64,000 nucleotides of DNA from Achatina immaculata (taxonomy: Eukaryota; Mollusca; Gastropoda; Stylommatophora; Achatinidae), in contig CM019692.1 of the NCBI GenBank assembly GCA_009760885.1, positions 47,127,930-47,191,929 of the forward strand, given 5' to 3'. A program made the position numbers and the translations under genes. The first letter of the stretch is position 1, and the number at the start of each line of letters is the position of its first letter. Below are positions 11,355-22,379 of this stretch, piece after piece. The notes under the pieces were generated by a model. The model did no database searches. It was given only the letters and a program-made list of their open reading frames with translations, and was not told the origin of the DNA.

Positions 11355-12090
11355 AGGGGCCCGTGGCTGGATTTTAGAACAGCAGGGGGCCCGTGGCTGG
11401 ATTTTAGAACAGCAGGGGGCCCGTGGCTGGATTTTAGAACAGCAGGGGGTCCGTGGCTGGATTTTAGAACAGCAGGGGGCCCGTGGCTGGATTTTAGAAC
11501 AGCAGGGGGCCCGTGGCTGGATTTTAGAACAGCAGGGGGCCCGTGGCTGGATTTTAGAACAGCAGGGGGCCCGTGGCTGGATTTTAGAATAGCAGGGGGT
11601 CCGTGGCTGGATTTTAGAACAGCAGGGGGTCCGTGGCTGGATTTTAGAACAGCAGGGGGTCCGTGGCTGGATTTTAGAACAGCAGGGGGTCCGTGGCTGA
11701 ATTTTAGAACGTCAGGGGGTCCGTGGCTGAATTTTAGAACGTCAGGGGGTCCGTGGCTGAATTTTAGAACAGCAGGGGGTCCGTGGCTGAATTTTAGAAC
11801 AGCAGGGGGTCCGTGGCTGAATTTTAGAACAGCAGGGGGTCCGTGGCCTGGATTTTAGAGCAACATGGAGTCCGTGGCTTGGATTTTAAAACAGCAGGGG
11901 GTCCGTGGCCTGGATTTTAAAACAGCAGGGGGTCCGTGGCTGAATTTTAGAACAGCAGGGGGTCCGTGGCCTGGATTTTAGAACAGCATGGAGTCCGTGC
12001 CCTGGATTTTGAAACAGCAGGGGGTCCGTGGCCTCGATTTTGAAACAGCAGGGGGTCCGTGGCCTGGATTTTGAAACAGCAGGGGGTCCA
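11355..12090 (+). repeat. 30-bp minisatellite, about 24 copies
   Basis: The unit contains GGGGGTCCGTGGCTGGATTT and TAGAACAGCA. GGCCCGTGG units dominate the left and GGTCCGTGG units the right. Units after 11,840 gain a C (GTGGCCTGG) and become variable. The GGGGTCCGTGG core resembles the sequence just inside the left end of the surrounding hAT-like element (GGAGGTCCGTGAC). Confidence 0.97.
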
Positions 12091-12120
12091 TGAACTTTTG
12101 TTAGTTGGGAACCACTGAGT

Positions 12121-12509
12121 ATTTGTTAAATATTTCTCCAAAACGAATTTTCTGTTGCTTCCAATTTCTTTCTTTTCTTTCTTTTTTTTTTTTGCTAGTT
12201 GTCGGAATTTCACATCCGTATAGCATTAAAGATATATCACATCATGTTTCACAGATCCGTGAATATCATTGAGGAGTTGTCATCTTCAGATAACTTTAGA
12301 AATAACGTATATTTGCGTCCTTACTTTTTTTCCCATTTTCGTTGATTTGTTGTTAGTGACATTCGTTGGTTCATATATTTGAGCCCATGTTGTTTTAGAA
12401 AACGTTCTGGGCTTTGAGAAAACATGTTTACGGGTAAACGTGTAAATACGAGAATACAGTACATACATGAAGCATGTTTTTTTTAAAAACTGTTCAGTTC
12501 TATGAAGTT
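12121..12509. other. No feature recognised
   Basis: AT-rich sequence with T runs and no supported gene or repeat. Confidence 0.4.
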
Positions 12510-12865
12510 GTGGTGCTTGATCAGCGCTCCTTAGAATATGCTCTGTTCATTTTAGGCACATTTAGAATGTTCGCTGCCCTTGTTAGACACGTTTAGAATG
12601 TTCAGTGCCCTTGTTGGACACGTTTAGAATGTTCAGTGCCCTTGTTAGGGATGTTTACATTGCTACCCTTCTTCTTAGACACGTTTAGAATGTTCTGTGT
12701 TCCTTATAGACACATTTAGAATGTGATGTTCTTGAAAGGCACGTCTAGAATATACTGTGTTCTTGTTAAGCATGTTAAGAATGTGCTGTTCTTCATAAGG
12801 CGCCATAGAATGTACTTTGTTATTGCTGGGCATGTTTAGAATTGTTCGCTGTTCTTTAAGTGTGA
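12510..12865 (+). repeat. Degenerate ~37-bp tandem repeat
   Basis: About nine imperfect copies around CACGTTTAGAATGTTC with GTGCCCTTGTTAG or GTGTTCTTGTTA. Confidence 0.85.
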
Positions 12866-13688
12866 GAACAAAACCGTCATCTGAGAATATCTTTTTGCAC
12901 ATAACACATCATATATCATAATCTTATATTCAGGTGTTGATAAATTGGCAAAGTGTGGAAAATATTTGCCTAGAGGTTGTTCTTGTTGAAAGATCCGAAT
13001 ATTATTTAATAACTTCGACCCCTTGTTCAGCGAAGCTGTGTATTTGGAGTGTTTCTGTCATTAGTTGGGCTGTCTCTTTAGCAGTTTTTCCTAAGTACCT
13101 TTCCGCCATCTTTACACTCTGCATTTAATCTATTTTCCAGCGTCAGGGAAGTGTGAAAATAAGAGAAATTTTATTAAATCTCTGTATAATTAATGTACTC
13201 TTAACAGATGTATTTAAAAGTCGTGAAAAGGGAAACCGGTTTTGCGGAAAAGCTTATAATGATTTTCGATTTGAAAATCCGAGAGCGTTGGTTTGTTATT
13301 AAATCAGTTCTGCGATGTTTAGTTGTAGAATTAGATTTTCATGGAAAAGAGAAATAAGAATTTCACAGAAGAGTGGAATAATAATTTCAGAGAGAGGAGA
13401 AATAAAGAGTTTCACGAAGAAGAGCTAGTGAAGGTGTAAAATTCTTTTGTGGGTTGTTGTGTTGCCATGATTAATGCCGGCGTTGTTGGAAGGTAATAAA
13501 AGGGCATCGCAGTAAAAGAGATTGTTTGATCCTGTGTTCTTTCTGAAAGGCAGTTTATTGTTTTTTTACTGTGGATAATCTACGCACGTATCCCTGTCTT
13601 AACTTCTGACTTAATTGAAACCTGCACGTAATCAGCGTCAACCCGCTTTGGATATAAGTAAATTTTTGTAGTGGATCTTTTCGACTGG
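12866..13688. other. No feature recognised
   Basis: Unique-looking AT-rich sequence upstream of the membrane-protein locus. It may hold regulatory sequence or untranslated exons, but nothing specific can be read. Confidence 0.4.
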
Positions 13689-13834
13689 ATGATTCAACGT
13701 ATTTTGTGCGACATGGAGCTGCAGTGTTTCAGCTTGGGAGATTTGGGTTTGGAGTATGGCCACCGTCTTCTGAAGTGCAGAGAAGACATCTGTTGCCACG
13801 GTAACGGCAGGGACCTGGGTCATGCGGATTTACT

Positions 13835-14065
13835 ATGATTTCCCTTGACACTACGATCCTTTTCGGATTGCTAGCCTTGACCGCGTGGGAAGCGGCATTG
13901 AATCCGAGCTTGACCTCCATAGCCCGAAATTCGACTGTGGGGAAGGTCAGCATTATGGCGGATGATCTTATGCAGCTGGTCATGACCCTAACTGCATTGA
14001 TGGGGCTTGCTTTTCTCTGCTTTATCGCGTGTATCATGGCTTTCGGGATATGGATGCTGAAAAAC
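13835..14065 (+). CDS. Probable first coding exon, small membrane protein
   Basis: ATG at 13,835 opens 77 codons ending AAA AAC directly before GTAAGT at 14,066. An in-frame TAA at 13,802 lies upstream, so 13,835 is the natural start unless an acceptor at 13,810 is used. Residues about 6-21 are hydrophobic (signal peptide or first membrane segment). Residues 47-75 form a long hydrophobic segment (LVMTLTALMGLAFLCFIACI, then MAFGIWML). A 49-codon upstream frame from 13,689 stops at TGA 13,836, overlapping this ATG. Codon choice is more GC-rich than the flanks. I do not recognise the family. The phase-0 junction with 14,356 is the main support for a real gene. Confidence 0.6.
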
Positions 14066-14355
14066 GTAAGTATTCGAAAAGTTTATATTTATTTTGCTCT
14101 TCGCCCGCAGCTGAAATCTTTTTTTTTTTTTGCCCATGACATATTGGAACAGGACATAACAGGAGAAACACTTCCGCATGTTTGCACACTATCTGTTTCA
14201 TCACATGACCTTTCATATGCTTGAGTCTGATACCAGTTTCTTTGGGAGTGTCCACGTGTACTATGTGCGTAATCATTTTCCCATGATTCTTACTTGCTGT
14301 TTTACATTACTACTTAATGACGATCCCCACCCTCCCCTCATGATCCTGGTGCCAG

Positions 14356-14453
14356 ACCCTGGTGTGTTTCCCCCTCGGTTTATACCTGTGCTATCTCTGT
14401 TACATCTGCATACCCACTTCCCGCGTAAGACCCGGGCCAGAAGCTTCGCCCAG
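14356..14453 (+). CDS. Probable second coding exon, small membrane protein
   Basis: An acceptor-like CCTGGTGCCAG ends at 14,355 and a strong donor-like CAG/GTAAGTG begins at 14,454. Read in phase 0 from the exon at 13,835-14,065, it encodes TLVCFPLGLYLCYLCYICIP and then TSRVRPGPEASP. That is another hydrophobic, Cys/Tyr-rich membrane segment followed by a polar tail. Without splicing at 14,454 the frame reads CCC AGG TAA and stops, giving a 110-residue protein. With splicing the exon ends in phase 2, and I could not identify the next exon. Either reading is possible. The intron would be 290 bp. Confidence 0.5.
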
Positions 14454-14869
14454 GTAAGTGTTTCGGTGGATCTTCAGTTTCCTCTTGTCGAGAAAGGTGA
14501 AGGTGGTTTGCCATCTGGCGAGGATTGAGGCTCTAATGGGCTGATTGTGCTAAAAATATGACGCATAATGCATGTAGCACACGGCTGATCCCCTTGTCAA
14601 GGGGTTTTTGGCGTTCCGCTGTCATAATTCTGCGGCAGACACAATATCTCGCTGCGGTGAAATCCCATCTCGTCTTGTACCACCAAACAGGCAGTTTAGA
14701 CAACAAGGTGAGAAAACAAAATGAGGTCTAAGCCTCTAAAAACATGATTAATTTGAATCACGTGCAGAATAGTATCGCATGTGAGTTAATCACATATTGA
14801 AAGTATTATTTCTCAGATGATGGCTATATCTTTTAAAAAAACGTGTTTTTGGGGTTTTCCTAAAAGATA
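14454..14869. other. No feature recognised
   Basis: Sequence downstream of the small membrane-protein locus. No further exon is convincingly in phase. Confidence 0.4.
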
Positions 14870-15165
14870 GTACATCTTAAAAACATCAAATCTTAGGTGA
14901 TATCTAAATTATATGTTTAAAATATCCTTTCCATGTGATATCTAAATTATATATTTAAAATATCTTTTCAAGGTGATATCTAAATCACATCTTGAAACCA
15001 TCATTTCTAAGGTGTCGTCTAACTCACACGTAGGAAAACATTATTTCTTAAATTATGTCTAAATCGCACAAACAAAATGCAGTTTCTTAGATTATGAATA
15101 AATCACATGTTGAAACTATCATTTTAAAATGATGATGTCTGAATCACATAGCAAGAACATAATTT
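14870..15165 (+). repeat. Degenerate ~45-bp repeat
   Basis: About six decayed copies sharing GGTGATATCTAAATCACAT-like and TTTAAAATATC or GAAACCATCATTTCT words. Confidence 0.75.
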
Positions 15166-15399
15166 CTCAGGGAAAGTTTAAATTAAGCTCCAAGAGTTTG
15201 TTTGTTTGTTTGTTTCGTGAAAGATGTAGGAATCTCCTTCCCGAATAAATCTTTCCTTAAAAGAAGTGAATGTCACGTGCTGGAATATTGTGTCTTGAAT
15301 GGTGTCTGCTTCACGTAGGGAAAATACATTTCTGAAGTTACGCCATACAAAATCAGATTTAACCATAACGTAAAGAGAACCGATATTTAAGAGTGATGT

Positions 15400-15605
15400 T
15401 CTAAGTGTACTACTCTATGGAAGTGAATGCTGGAATATGGAATAGAAAACAAGTTGAAGTACAACAGAGAGGATGCTGAGCAATAGAGGGCTCACTTGGC
15501 AAGAGCAGAAAAAAAGGCAAAGGACAGGCATTTGTGGAAAACCCTTGCGGAAGCCCCATGTGCCATGGGCACTTAAGATTCAGAGAGAGAGAGAGAGAGA
15601 GAAAG
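15400..15605 (+). pseudogene. LINE 3' tail relic ending in (GA)n
   Basis: Contains CTCTATGGAAGTGAATGCTG (the usual LLYGSECW region), then GGGCTCACTTGGCAAGAGC (RGLTWARAE). It ends GGCACTTAAGATTCAG followed directly by (GA)n. It is the same family as 24,798-25,120 on the reverse strand and 25,211-25,385 on +. Confidence 0.8.
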
Positions 15606-15845
15606 AGAACCGATTAACCATGATTTAAAGAGTACATATTAACCGTGAATACAAATTAACCATAGCTTAAAGAGTACGGATTAACCATGACGTGAAGAGA
15701 ACAGATTAACCGTGACTTAAAGAGCAAAGATGAACCATAACTTAAAGAATACAATTGAACCATAACTTAAAGAATACGGATTAACCATAACACGAAGAGA
15801 ACATATTAACTGTAACATAAAGAGAGCAGATTAACCATAACGTAT
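15606..15845 (+). repeat. 24-bp array, left part
   Basis: Units of GATTAACCATAACTTAAAGA plus AYAC or ACAG, about ten copies. The array stops at about 15,845 where LINE sequence begins and resumes at 18,795, so the LINE split it. Confidence 0.9.
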
Positions 15846-17580
15846 CAGTCAATCAAGTGCCTTGCCGCGTGGCGTAGGCGATCATTTCTCTCCACAATTC
15901 CCTGTCTTTAGACTCGATTATGAGATCCACTGGTTACTTTCTTCCTACCCGCACTGACAGCCCATCCAGTAACTTCTCTCTCTGTCTTCCTCTGTCTCTT
16001 CTTCTTTCAGTTTTTCCAGTTGCCACAATGTGTTCCAGTTTTCCTCTTCTCAGAAAAATGTCCTACAAATCTCCCTTGTCTGCCTCTGATCTTTGCTGTA
16101 ATTTGCCTTTTAACTCCAGCCTCTCTTAATACTTCTTCGTTGGTTTTCTTAGCTGTCCATGGTACCTTCAACACCCTTCTTATAAACCACATTTCCATGG
16201 CCTCCATTTCTCGGTATACTCTCTTATTCATGGACCATGCTTCGCATTCATAAAACAAAATTGGCTCGATGTAACATTTACGTACTCTGAACCTTGTTTC
16301 CATTGATATTGATCTGTTGCACAAGATGTTTCTCATTTTCTGGAATGCTGACTTGGCCTGAGCACATCTGCTTTTTTATTTCGTTGTGACATTTCCCATC
16401 AGCTGTTATAATTGTTCCTAAGTACTTGAATCTATCAACTTGTTTCAGTTCTGTGCCATCGATGGTAATGCTACATTTTGGTTGTATTCTTTTCTTTGAG
16501 ATGACCATCACTTCAGTTCTTTTTATTCATGCTGAGACGTTTACTTTTACTTTCACAAACCACGATGTCCAGAAGAGCCTGTAGCTTCCCTTCACTTTTA
16601 GCAATCAGAACTGTGTCGTATGCATATCTTAAGTTGTTATTGTTGTACCCGCCAGTTGATATTTCTGGCAAGTTCTCTGTATTTCTCATTATATTTTCGC
16701 TGTACAAGGAGAAGAGGTGAGGAAATAGAACACATCCTTGTCTCACTCCCAATATTATGTCTTGGAATGCTCCTATTTAGTTCTCAGCCTTCATTGCTGC
16801 TGATTGCTGCCAGTATATGTTTTTAATGAGTTTCAGATCTTTCCCATCTATGTTGATGTCTTCCAGCATTCTTATCATTTCTGTGTGTCTCACTTTATCG
16901 AATGCTTTACAGTAGGCTATGAAGCATAAGTATAGGTCTGTCTTTACTTCTGTTGATCTTTACTTCAGTGTTCTCTCTCTCTCTCTCTATATATATATAT
17001 ACACACACACACACATATATATATATGGCATTACCTGTGCCTTTTCCTTCGATGAAGCCACGCTGTTCTTCAGCGATTTCTGGTTTTATTTTGTCCCAGA
17101 CTCTTCTCAGTACGAAGCAGGATTTTGGTAACATGGCTCATAAGACTATTCACATTCAATTCTTCCTTGGTGATTTTATCTGGTCCTGGTGCTTTGTTCT
17201 TCTTCATGTGTTTGATGGCTTCATCCACTTCTGCTTTTAATATGGGAAGCCCTTCATTATTATTTCGTATATCTATTTCGCTTCTATTGTCCTCATAGAG
17301 TTCTCTAATGTATTCGCACCATCGTGCCATTATTTCATCTCTGTCCATTATTGTATGCCCCTCCTTTGACTTCGGGCAACCAGTCTTGTGGTATGGCCTT
17401 TTGTTTGTTAACTCCTTTATTTGTTTGTACATATCTCTTGCTTTTCTATGAAGGTGTGTCTCTATTTCATTACATTTCTTATTTAGCCACTCTTCTTTAG
17501 CTTTTTTGCATTTGTATCTTATTTCTTTATTTATTTTGTCATATTCATCTTTATCTTCCTTAAGACTTCCTAGAGTCAAA
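15846..17580 (-). pseudogene. LINE, 3' segment (reverse-transcriptase and tail)
   Basis: Read on the reverse strand, from 17,580 down: LKEDKDEYDKINKEIRYKCK and a helical linker, then NNEGLPILKAEVDEAIKHMK and KNKAPGPDKITKEEL (RT start). Next come EEQRGFIEGKGT, FIAYCKAFDKVRH, GVRQGCVLFPHLFSLYSEN, RYAYDTVLIA, RFKYLGTIITADGKC and MWFIRRVLKVPWT. The catalytic YADD box has decayed to YAYD, and motif A has A for its Asp. A CT/AT/CA microsatellite interrupts the RT at 16,970-17,026. The 3' end at about 15,846 abuts the 24-bp array. The matching 5' part lies inverted at 17,581-18,794. Confidence 0.9.
16970..17026. repeat. Compound (CT)n(AT)n(AC)n(AT)n microsatellite
   Basis: Expanded inside the LINE RT region between the QRGFIEGKGT and SKAFD motifs. 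Confidence 0.95.
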
Positions 17581-18794
17581 GGCTAGTGGAGTAAACCATA
17601 AATAAACCGGTGGAAGGCAAGGGGAAACCAACACTGGACATTCTCAAGAACAATCATGACAATCCACAATTCTTTGAATTATAACTACGTTAGTGGGGGT
17701 TCCAGTGGAACCACTTCGTCCGGTAGGGACTATCACGTGCGACAGGTGATACCAGATCGTCACCCAACTACTGTACACAAAGAAAACATAAGCAACACCA
17801 CAGTAAACGCAACATGGAACATTAGAACACTAACAGAACTTGGAAAACTGGAAAACATCGAACAAGAAATGAAAAGAATGGAAATTAACATCCTTGGTGT
17901 ATGTGAAATGAGATTGACTGGAGCAGGAAGCAGAGATCATAAAGACTTCAAAATAATATATTCCAGGGGAAACCAGTGTAGAAATGGAGTTGGCATAATA
18001 TTGGATAAGAAGACAACAAGAACCGTCAAAAGTTTCTAGTGCATATCGGACAGAGTGTTGATGGTTAAATTACAGGGCCACCAAATAGATACAAATCTCA
18101 TCCAAGTATACGCACCAACTTCAGAAAGCTCTGATGATGAGATAAAAGAATTTTACAACAATCTGGACATGGCAATGAAACAGTGCAAACCTTGGGAAGT
18201 AAACTTTGTGCTGGGTAATTTAAACGCGAAAGTATGGACTGAATAAGACAATGAAGCTACTGGCAAGTATGGACTAGGTATCAGAAATACAAGAGGAGAG
18301 ATGTTGATTGAGTAGGCAGAAAAGAATAAAACGATAGTAGGAAATACTTGGTTTCAACAACAACTAAGGCGACTATTGACATATAAAAGCCTAAATAATA
18401 ACATACATAACCAGATAGATTACATTATGATCAATATAAGATTCAGGAACTCACTAATATCCGTGAAAACAAGACCAGGCGCAGACTGCAACAGTGACCA
18501 GATCCCAGTCATAGGAAAAGTGAGAATCAGGCTAAAGAGGTTAAAGGTAGGGCTAAAAACAAAGAACTAGATAGAGAGCTGTTACGGAAAGATAAGGCAA
18601 TACAAGAACAGTGTAGGACCATAGTACATAATAGGTATAATGCTATAGAGAAGATTGAACCGATTGATGAACAATGGGATATGCTTAAGGACTATTCAGC
18701 AAACATCTATCGAAATCCTACCTCCAGCTAAACGACACACTAAATAGGGGTGGATGACGGAAGAAATTTTGCAATTAATGGATCGGAGAACCTT
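17581..18794 (+). pseudogene. LINE, inverted 5' segment (APE endonuclease)
   Basis: The + strand encodes the 5' part of the same LINE family: TWNIRTLTELGKLENIEQEM and INILGVCEMR (endonuclease start), then IQVYAPTS, VLGNLNAKV (decayed GDFNAKV), QIDYIMI and RPGADCNSDQIPVIGKVRI (SDH region). It ends with a WMTEEILQLMDRR-like stretch near 18,790, split by stops and a frameshift. In related LINEs the next residues are the KKIRxKCKxAKEEW linker, and that is where the oppositely oriented 3' segment starts. The two together make one element with its 5' part inverted. Confidence 0.85.
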
Positions 18795-18885
18795 GACTTA
18801 AAGATTAACCGTAACTTAAAGAATACGGGTTAACCGTGACATAAATAATACAGATTAACCATAACTTAAAGAGTGCAAAAGGAAA
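18795..18885 (+). repeat. 24-bp array, right part
   Basis: GATTAACCGTAACTTAAAGA and related units, continuous in kind with the array at 15,606-15,845. Confidence 0.85.
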
Positions 18886-19059
18886 AGAAATTGAACCAAT
18901 CTTATGTTAGCGGCAGTGAAAGGAAGAGAACCATAGGACTCCCCCTCCCACCACCACCTTCTTCTTCTCTAGCGGCCTAAAGGTATTTATTGCCTCCTGA
19001 TCTTTTCCTGCGGCCCCCCGTCCTCCCACCTGTATCGTTCTCTCCTTTCACCCCCGCTG

Positions 19060-19250
19060 GAAAAACTGCGTACTCTTTAAGTAATAAAGCTGTTCCTACC
19101 TTTTTCATTGTTTATACATTTTGGTATCAACGCTTTACTGCAGTGGCTCCGTGTTTAGTTAGTTATATACTCATACACTGATTGTTGTGTATTAATTAAC
19201 GAACACACAGTTGTGACGTTTCGGTCTGTACCTTAATTCTCTTACAAGTC
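19060..19250 (-). repeat. Half copy of the palindrome-arm repeat, hammerhead-like core
   Basis: GTAATAAAGCTGTTCCTACC, ATTTTGGTATCA and GCAGTGGCTCCGTGT match the outer part of the palindrome at 48,120-48,615. A reverse-strand ACCGAAACGTCACAA at about 19,211-19,225 corresponds to its hammerhead-like segment. Confidence 0.65.
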
Positions 19251-19984
19251 ACCGCTAAATGCAAAAGTTTACTTGCTGGATTTTCAGCAACTGCTAGAGG
19301 AAATCGGGACAGATTTCAGTGAAAAGGCTGCAATTGGGTAGATTCAGCGAGTGTTACTTTCACGCCAAGTAAATTAATCTTGGTAGACCGTACCCAGCAT
19401 TCCCTTGCAGTTCAAAGAAACACCTTGTCAACAAATGCCCTGAAGACGCTGCGTTTTACAGAAACCTATGAGCGTAGGTCACTCACAGCTGATAAGCAAG
19501 CTGCCACTCCAAGATATGGCTGGCTCCGCTACGATCCAGTTAAAAACCTGTGAAACTGAGTACGTCAGCAAGAAAAATCCAGCGAGTAAACTTTCGTTTC
19601 GCTCGTTGAAAACGCGCTTTCTTCTTTTACGTAGTCCTGTTTTTGCCATAGAACATGACTCCGGGGTAAAGGTGTTAGTACCCTGGTCTGGACTGGACTG
19701 GACTAGAGGGTTTATGTGACCAGCAACATCCTTGGCTGTCTTTCCTTTCCTACAGCTTCAGGAAGAGCTGGGTTTACTGGGGCCGTCTCCTGCCGAGTCT
19801 TGAACCGCCGATCTACATCCTGGCTGGGTTTACCTTACCACCAAGTGGCAGTGGCCAGTACCACAAGTCCCGGTTAAGTTAAATCCGCTACCTGGAGCAT
19901 GGCTGAAGACAGCCAAAGGCTACGGGGATAAATCTGAACAGAAAAACCCGAAGACAGTTTGTAGCGAGTCGTCTCACCCTCTGG
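19251..19984. other. No gene supported
   Basis: An 83-codon frame at 19,468 has no recognised domain. Sequence at 19,720-19,930 looks like an unclassified dispersed repeat, but no second copy is clear in this window. Confidence 0.4.
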
Positions 19985-21320
19985 TGCTATTTGTCCTACC
20001 CACTTTGTGAGGATATTTAGTGTACCCACCTTCTAAGGTTATTTATCTTATCCATCTTCAAATGTTATTTAACATACCCACCTTCAGAGGTTATTTAACC
20101 TTCTAATGTTACTTAACGAACCCACCTTCAGATGTTATTTTACCTACTTACTTTCTGATGCTATTTCACATACCAACCTCCTGAGGATATTTGACCTACC
20201 CACCGTCTGAGGTTATTTAACCTACCCACCTTCTGGGGTTATTTAACCTATTCATCCTCTGATGTTATGTAACTCACCCACCTCCTGAAGTTATTTAACC
20301 TACACTCTTCTGGAGTTATTTCACCTACCCACCCTTCTGCGGTTATTTAACCTACCCACCCTTCTGCGGTTATTTAACCTAGCCACCTCCTGTGGTTATT
20401 TAACCTACCCACCTCGTGTGGTTATTTAGCATACCCACCTCCTGTGGTTATTTGACTTACCTAACATCGGAGGTTATTTAGCCACCCAAACTCTGTAGTT
20501 CTTTAGTCTAATGACCTACTGAGGTTACTTAGCCTACCCACGTTATGTGGTTATTTAATTTACCCACCTTCTGTGGTTATTTAACCTACCATCATCATGT
20601 GGTTGTTTAACCTACCTAACATCGGAGGTTATTTAACCAATCCACCTTCCGTGGTTATTTAACCTACCATCATCATGTGGTTGTTTAACCTACCTAACAT
20701 CGGAGGTTATTTAACCAATCCACCTTCCGTGGTTATTTAACCTACCATCGTCCTGCGGCTATTTAACCTACCTAGCATCGGAGGTTATTTAAATTACTCA
20801 CGCTCTGTGGTTCTTTAGTCTACCTACCTCCTGAGGTTATTTAACCCACCCACCTTATGTATTTATTTAACCTAGCCCCCTCTTGTAGTTATGTAACCTA
20901 CCCTCCTGTGTTTATTTAACCTAGCCTCCTCCTGTAGTTATGTAACCTACCCTCCTGTGTTTATTTAACCTAGCCTCCTCCTGTAGTTATGTAACCTACC
21001 CTCCTGTGTTTATTTAACCTAGCCTCCTCCTGTAGTTATGTAACCTACCCTCCTGTGGTTATTTAACCTAGCCTCCTCCTGTAGTTATGTAACCTACCCT
21101 CCTGTGTTTATTTAACCTAGCCTCCTCCTGTAGTTATGTAACCTACCCTCCTGTGTTTATTTAACCTGGCATCCTCTTGTAGTTATGTAACCTACCCTCC
21201 TGTGGTTATTTAACCTAGCCTCCTCCTGTGGTTATTTAACCTACTCACACCCTGTGTTTCTTTAGTCTGCCAACCTCCTGAGGTTATCCACCCACCTTGT
21301 GTAGTTCTTTAGCCTACTCA
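19985..21320 (+). repeat. 26-bp minisatellite with two higher-order blocks
   Basis: About 45 degenerate copies of GGTTATTTAACCTACCCACC plus TCCTGT. A 78-bp block with CATCATGTGGTTGTTTAACC is doubled at about 20,590-20,745. A 49-bp dimer (CCTCCTCCTGTAGTTATGTA, then ACCTACCCTCCTGTG) is repeated about seven times at 20,880-21,210. Confidence 0.95.
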
Positions 21321-22379
21321 CGTTCTGGAGTCCCTTGCAGCACTGCATGATTTTCAGATACATAGACCTTGTTCTTCCTCAGGAGCTGATTCAGTGCAAG
21401 TTGGACAAAGCACTTTCTCTGGATCAGTCACCCAGAAGCTTAGCAGAAAGTCGACCTCTGGCAGGTTTTGAAAAAAAAAACCCGTCTTCCTAGACGAAAA
21501 GTGTCAATAACGTCTCTCTACGTTATCAAAGCACTCTGGAAATGAGCAAAAATTAGAGACAAGAATGGCGTCCATGTCTGTTTCTGGAAGCTGTTTAGCA
21601 ACCTGTTTCAAGAGGAGATAATTGAAGCACAGGAACATCAAAGGGAATTAAGCAAAGTTCTGTGCTTGTTCTCAGTTTGTGTTTATTTAAAGCTGAAGAA
21701 CTGTTTGTAAACAGTTGCCATGTCTTTTTGCCGATGATGACAACGGAATGTTTGATGTGTAAATGATGTTATATTATTTGGGCACGTACTTCAGTCTTTC
21801 CTTTCTTCTTCTCGGGTGCTATTTCTTTCTCTTTTTTTCCATGGAAATTTCTCACCTGAATATATTCCATCTTTTGATTCTGTCGAAAGAGAGTACGGTA
21901 ACATGTGGAAATAATTATACCGGTTTTTTTTCCTTGTGGTTCTCTGCCCTTGCTGCTGTGGTGCGTGTTCCAAAGTGCAGAATGAAGTTTCTCCAGTGTA
22001 AGGACATGCCTAGAACTTGTCGACAGAAAGAGCATTTTGCTGAAGTCTTTCCATTTGAATTATTTTCAGGACGTGCCACTGCACGTACCTCGGCAAGTCT
22101 GTGACGCGCGCGTCATGTTTGCCAAATGTTTCAGTTATGGTTTTCTTTCCGGACTGCAAAAAGTCTTGGTCTGGCATTTCCCAACTTTCGACCTGTAAAT
22201 TGTAATTTAGCAAAAGATGAGAGTGTATTTGTGCCCGTTCGTTTTGGAGAAAGAAATTCTTGTTGTGCTTGATATATTATATTAGTTTTATAATGTTCCA
22301 GCCTATTTTACAGGATGGCGCCTAGCCAACTGACATTTTTTTTAAATCATAAAAAATTGGAATTCAGGACAGGAAAAAA
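21321..22379. other. No gene supported
   Basis: A 113-codon frame at 21,763-22,104 begins with a hydrophobic run and then an ordinary-looking segment. No splice sites, homologous motif or codon bias support it. The opposite strand is also open. Confidence 0.35.

Larger units (their letters stand above)
10077..12117. mobile_element. hAT-like non-autonomous element
   Basis: The left end reads CAGTGGTTCCCAGTTGG. The right end, read on the reverse strand, is CAGTGGTTCCCAACTAAC. Both continue into a TGGACCC word 15-25 bases inside. CAGTGGTTCCCA ends are typical of hAT elements. The flanking octamers (GTTTAGGA and AGTATTTG) do not match, so the 8-bp target duplication is lost or the ends are unrelated. 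No transposase is present. Inside are a 43-bp array, a reverse-strand LINE fragment and a 30-bp array. Confidence 0.65.

Noticed and set aside
13729..14037. 102-codon reverse-strand frame overlapping the small membrane-protein exon
   Set aside because: It has no recognised domain or splice partner; the + strand reading has phase-matched splice sites and membrane segments. It remains a weak alternative.
15846..18794. Two independent LINE insertions head to head
   Set aside because: The two halves break at the same point of the same family and are together bounded by one interrupted array, so a single inverted insertion is simpler.
21763..22104. 113-codon + frame with hydrophobic start
   Set aside because: No splice sites or family match; the opposite strand is also open and the composition follows the local base bias.
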